DNA from: Metellina segmentata
Taxonomy: Eukaryota > Arthropoda > Arachnida > Araneae > Tetragnathidae
Direction: 5' to 3'
Assembly: GCA_947359465.1 (NCBI GenBank)
Contig: OX375874.1
Span: 101,559,441-101,623,440 of the forward strand
Length of the DNA: 64,000 nt
Positions 60,262 through 64,000 of this stretch are shown piece by piece; position 1 is the stretch's first letter, and each line of letters starts with the position of its first letter. The position numbers and the translations under genes were made by a program. The notes beneath the pieces are model-generated. The model ran no database searches. It was not told the origin of the DNA and was given only the letters and a program-made list of their open reading frames with translations.

Positions 60262-61445
60262 GTTTAAAAAAATTATTATTATGAATTCCACTTCAAATTA
60301 TCTTAAAAAATAAGTTCACTATCATAAAACAAACTAAGTTAATGAAATATTTTATACCATTTTTTGTAATTTTTTTTTTAACCGGAATTATGTTGCGCTG
60401 TGAAATCTAAATTAATTGTAATCCTTTTTCATCGTTTTGTAATTTTCCTCATCAACATACATGTAAGGAGGTATTTTGCTGCAAAAGAACACGCAGACAC
60501 TTGCAGTAAATGGAATCAGAATGATGAATGGATGCATAATTTCAATAATAATTCTTAGTCATGAATGCTTCATTGAAACTAAATCAATCGCTATCTAAAG
60601 TGGATGGTCTAAAATGAATCAGTCATTATTAATAAGTCATAGTTAATTATAGTCATAAGTTTTTTCAGTTATTTGATACATTAAATTTTTCTCGACACTA
60701 CCTTTGAGCACATTTTAGTTTGGTTGCTTTTGATGGTTTCTGGTGACAAAAACCATGATTATTTGAAATCAATTTTAGATATCACTGATGTTGTATATAA
60801 ATAGTACTGAAGAGTTAATGGTGCCAGGAGAAAATTCGTAATTTTTAGCTGAAAATCCAGTGTTTTCTTAGAAAAGTTATTTTTAATACTGTGCTTTGGG
60901 TTCGACATTTTGCTGTTAAAACCAGATAAAAATATCTATTGTGAGTATTACTGTATATTTACTATTATATTTCACACAACTAATAAATTGAATTGACGAA
61001 CAATTTTTAAATGTGACACATTATTACCCACAACCACAAATCCGTCATGAACTTTAGAACACTTCCATTATTTTAACTTTATTTCTATCACTATATCTCT
61101 ATTTAGAGAGGAAAAAACTAATTGAAATGATTTATAGAACACAATATATACATTTACTTTTTCTTATGATATTTATTTATTAACCTCTAAATAATTGAAA
61201 TGTGTAGTGTGACTTAGGAAAACAAGACTTTCGGTTCAAAAGTACTTCACTATCATGTACCGTTGAACAAAGGTTTTGAACTTGTATTTTTGAAAATGAA
61301 ACTTTTATGTTTTGGTAAAATTAAATTTTGTAAGTGTGTGTAGATAATTTCAAAATTGTTCTATAATGTTTTCCATTGCTGAAGAAAATGATAAAATATT
61401 TGAAATAATGGTGAAAATATAACATGTGTTCAAAGGTACAACTTC
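60262..61445. other. No gene seen
   Basis: AT-rich with no coding or repeat feature recognised. Confidence 0.45.
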
Positions 61446-61449
61446 CTTC

Positions 61450-62700
61450 TCTATCCTTTTAAACTTCACGAATAAGCTCCACGAACTAGATTCATGCGGA
61501 AATATAATCACCATATTCGTAAATAATTCATCCTGCCTAAATTACCACTTCACTCTATAAATAATTGTGATAGACATAGCTCAAACAGCTAACTCTTTAC
61601 AGTTCTCTAAATAGCAGTTTCAGACGGTCCACACATTTACAATATATGCGAAGCCCCACCTTCGAACAGTGAAATTTTCTTTACTACTTTCAATTTGGAC
61701 ACAACTGCAAGATGATACATTTATCTTTCTCATGTATGGCGAATTTACAGTATAATTTCAATTATAACTTTCAGTCATGATTGCGTTGGCTAAATTTATC
61801 ATTAGTCATCGTGGAATTAGTAATACCAATCTATCGTTTCTCATTAGTCGAGATTAATGTTTTATCCACTAGTTTGCTATTATTAGTTAGATAGTAAATT
61901 TTAAACAACACCGCTCTCAAGTATGTATACATGATTTTACATTTCATGGATAAGTTCACAAGAAATAGTTTTCACAGAAATATAATCACCATATTCGTAA
62001 ATTGTTCATCCGTGTGTAAATTATTACAATGCTGTATAAGTACTTGTGAGGGATATCACTCAAACAGTTAGTCTTCACAGTTCTCTTCACAGCAGTTTAT
62101 AATGGTTCATGCATTTACAATTGATGAGAAAGTCCACCCTCCTACACTGAAATGTTCCTTCTAATTGTAACTTTAGACGCCTTCGCAAAATGATATATTT
62201 ATGTTTCTAACGTATGACAAATTCACTGCCAATAAAGATTTTTAGTCGTGATTATGTTAATGAAATCATTAGACAGCATGGAGGAACTAAACCTAGACAG
62301 TCGCCACAGTCATGACACATTTTTAACCATTACTTTCCAATCGTTAATCAGATTAAATTATGCCTAAAACTTCCCTCATATATGTAGATATACGTGGTAT
62401 TATGATTTTAAACTTCATGGATAAGTTCCACACGAAATAGTTTCACACAGAAATATAATCATCATGTTCGCAAATTATTCATCCATGCGTAAATTGTTAC
62501 AACGCTGTATAAGTAATTGTGGTGTATTCAAACAGTCTACTCTTTACAGGTCTATTAACACATTTCTAACGGCTCATGCATAGATGAGAAAATCTATCTT
62601 TACACGCTGAAATGTTCCTACCAACTTTCACCTTAGACGCGAACTGCACAAGATGGTATATTTCTCCTTCTCACTTATGACGATTTCATTGCAGGCCGTA
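61450..62700. repeat. Satellite-like tandem repeat, about 475-bp unit, 2.6 copies
   Basis: aaatataatcaccatattcg begins at 61500, 61978 and (as aaatataatcatcatgttcg) 62451, spacings 478 and 473. The order ttcatggataagttc, this phrase, aattgttcatccgtg, gctgtataagtacttgt, actcaaacagt, ggttcatgcatttac, ctgaaatgttcct, agatgatatatttat is kept in each unit. Similarity is roughly three-quarters by eye. Confidence 0.85.
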
Positions 62701-62704
62701 AGAT

Positions 62705-64000
62705 CATCAAAATATGAATTTCTGATTTGAACGTTACACCTCTTCCACATATTTCTCATAAAATCTCAATTTGAATCTGAAAATCTCGGATAGAAACTCT
62801 CCTTTAAGTATTAAGTCAAAACTCTCGAGCCTACAAAATATTTTAATAATTCATAAACTCTTCTTCTTCCATTCTAATACGTCTTTCATGGAAGCGGTCA
62901 GAACGATTACGATTAAATGATGGCTGGGAAACGATAAAGGAAAAACATCGAAATGATGTGCAGACGTTAAATTAAATGCAGGAACTTCTTTTGCTCTTTA
63001 AAAGCTACTATAGATTGAAACTAGGCACGATAGATTTAGATTAGTAGCGCAATTTTTTTTTGCTCCTGTTTTTAAATTATACAGTAGACTCTCTGGGAAA
63101 AATTCTCGGCATTTTCTATTATCAAAGATTGCAGGTGTTTTCGAAGCGTTTTTTCACGTCTTTAAAAAAGATAGATGCTTTCGAAGTATAGAGTACTTAA
63201 CGTTACTGAAAATCACTTGAACTGTTTTCGAGAATTTTTTATAAATAGTCTTAAATATGTTTGATTTACTGGTTTAGGAAATTTATTAGGCTGTTTTCTT
63301 TTTTTTCAATCTAATCCATAAAACGACTCATATGGGGTGTATGTACGTCAATAGTATATAAATATCATTAGATGTTTTGCTTCTGAATTCTAGGAATAAA
63401 TATAAGCATAACACAAGATATGAGATATTGTACACGGCTTCAATATCTGAAGATTGGTACTGATTTTTAAAATAAAAACATTTGAATGTTCCTGTGCATT
63501 CACAATAATAGAATATACATTCCATTAGAAGAACATAATTGCGATATAAGAAACACTTATATTACATTACTTAAATGGGGATTCGGACATTAAACACTTA
63601 AAATTCAGAGAATAGAGATAAAAGATTCATTGTAAGAATATTTTTTTTTGGTGGACTCTTTTCAAATTTAGAACTTTTATAATATTGAAAGTTATTTCTT
63701 ATTATATCTCATTTTAACACTTTTATCATTTAAGCATCTATGTTTATGTACAAAAATATAAAGACAATGTTTTACCAAGAGTTATTTTTATTTTTGCAGT
63801 CTTCGAAATATCTCAAAAACGAACTACTCTACATTAATGAAACTTAGCATGAATGAGTAATATTAAAGCCTTGCAACACATTGTTTTACATATTAGAATA
63901 ATATTTTTTTTAAACTTTCAATTGAGAAGAATTTACTTTGTCTTAAAAGGATTTCAATCAGGGTCCTATTATAAATATTAAAAGATTTGCTATTTGAAAG
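62705..64000. other. No gene seen
   Basis: AT-rich to the window end. Only short frames, no motif. Confidence 0.45.

Overview
The window is repeat-dominated, AT-rich eukaryotic DNA. Spliceosomal introns, SINE/LINE/LTR/DNA-transposon debris and long satellite tracts are everywhere, and I recognise no host single-copy gene. The mix (Tc1, mariner, hAT, Ty3/gypsy, Jockey-like LINE tails, tRNA-derived SINEs, an intron-rich Polinton-type DNA polymerase) points to an arthropod, quite possibly an arachnid; that assignment is inference.

The dominant object is a 14.65-kb near-perfect palindrome (4072-18718). Its two arms of about 7.27 kb are reverse complements of each other around a 113-bp asymmetric centre (11341-11453). 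The outer ends read AGTAGTATGGGGG...CCCCCATACTACT and are flanked by a 6-bp target-site duplication ATCGAT (4066-4071 and 18719-18724). Long inverted repeats, AG-type termini and a 6-bp duplication are the hallmarks of Polinton/Maverick elements. Each arm carries one copy of a 16-exon gene for a protein-primed family B DNA polymerase, and the two copies converge on the centre. No integrase, packaging ATPase, protease or capsid gene is visible. The object therefore looks like a polymerase-only, fold-back ('defective-genome-like') derivative of a Polinton that was inserted by an integrase supplied from elsewhere. Both polymerase copies share two apparent frame breaks, so the parent copy was probably already damaged or the arms have been homogenised.

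Layout. 1-600: truncated Tc1-like transposon. 700-1180: SINE pieces. 1912-2580: A/T-rich minisatellite. 3941-4065 and 18725-21120: a roughly 176-bp satellite family that the palindrome interrupts; its right part is a dimeric array whose units contain tRNA-like A/B-box sequence. 23120-24010: SINE and a 16-bp satellite. 26095-28375: degenerate minisatellites. 32005-32480: SINE and repeats inside a local duplication. 33096-36427: a complete but reverse-transcriptase-less Ty3/gypsy insertion with identical 205-bp LTRs. 39112-39425: the best SINE copy. 41385-43850: a nested nest (hAT at the end of a Tc1 copy, which also contains a solo LTR, an (AT)n tract and a short SINE-like insert). 44492-45515: three SINEs. 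46901-47627: MITE flanked by TTAA. 48871-49104: LINE tail. 49240-50065: SINE pieces and a mariner remnant. 52500-55460: two tandem arrays. 58778-60261: a TIR-bounded segment carrying a LINE RNase H domain. 61450-62700: a 475-bp satellite. The remaining stretches show no gene I can support.

All reading was done by eye. Exon boundaries are predicted from splice consensus, frame continuity and family motifs. Family names rest on recognised protein motifs and termini, not on database searches.
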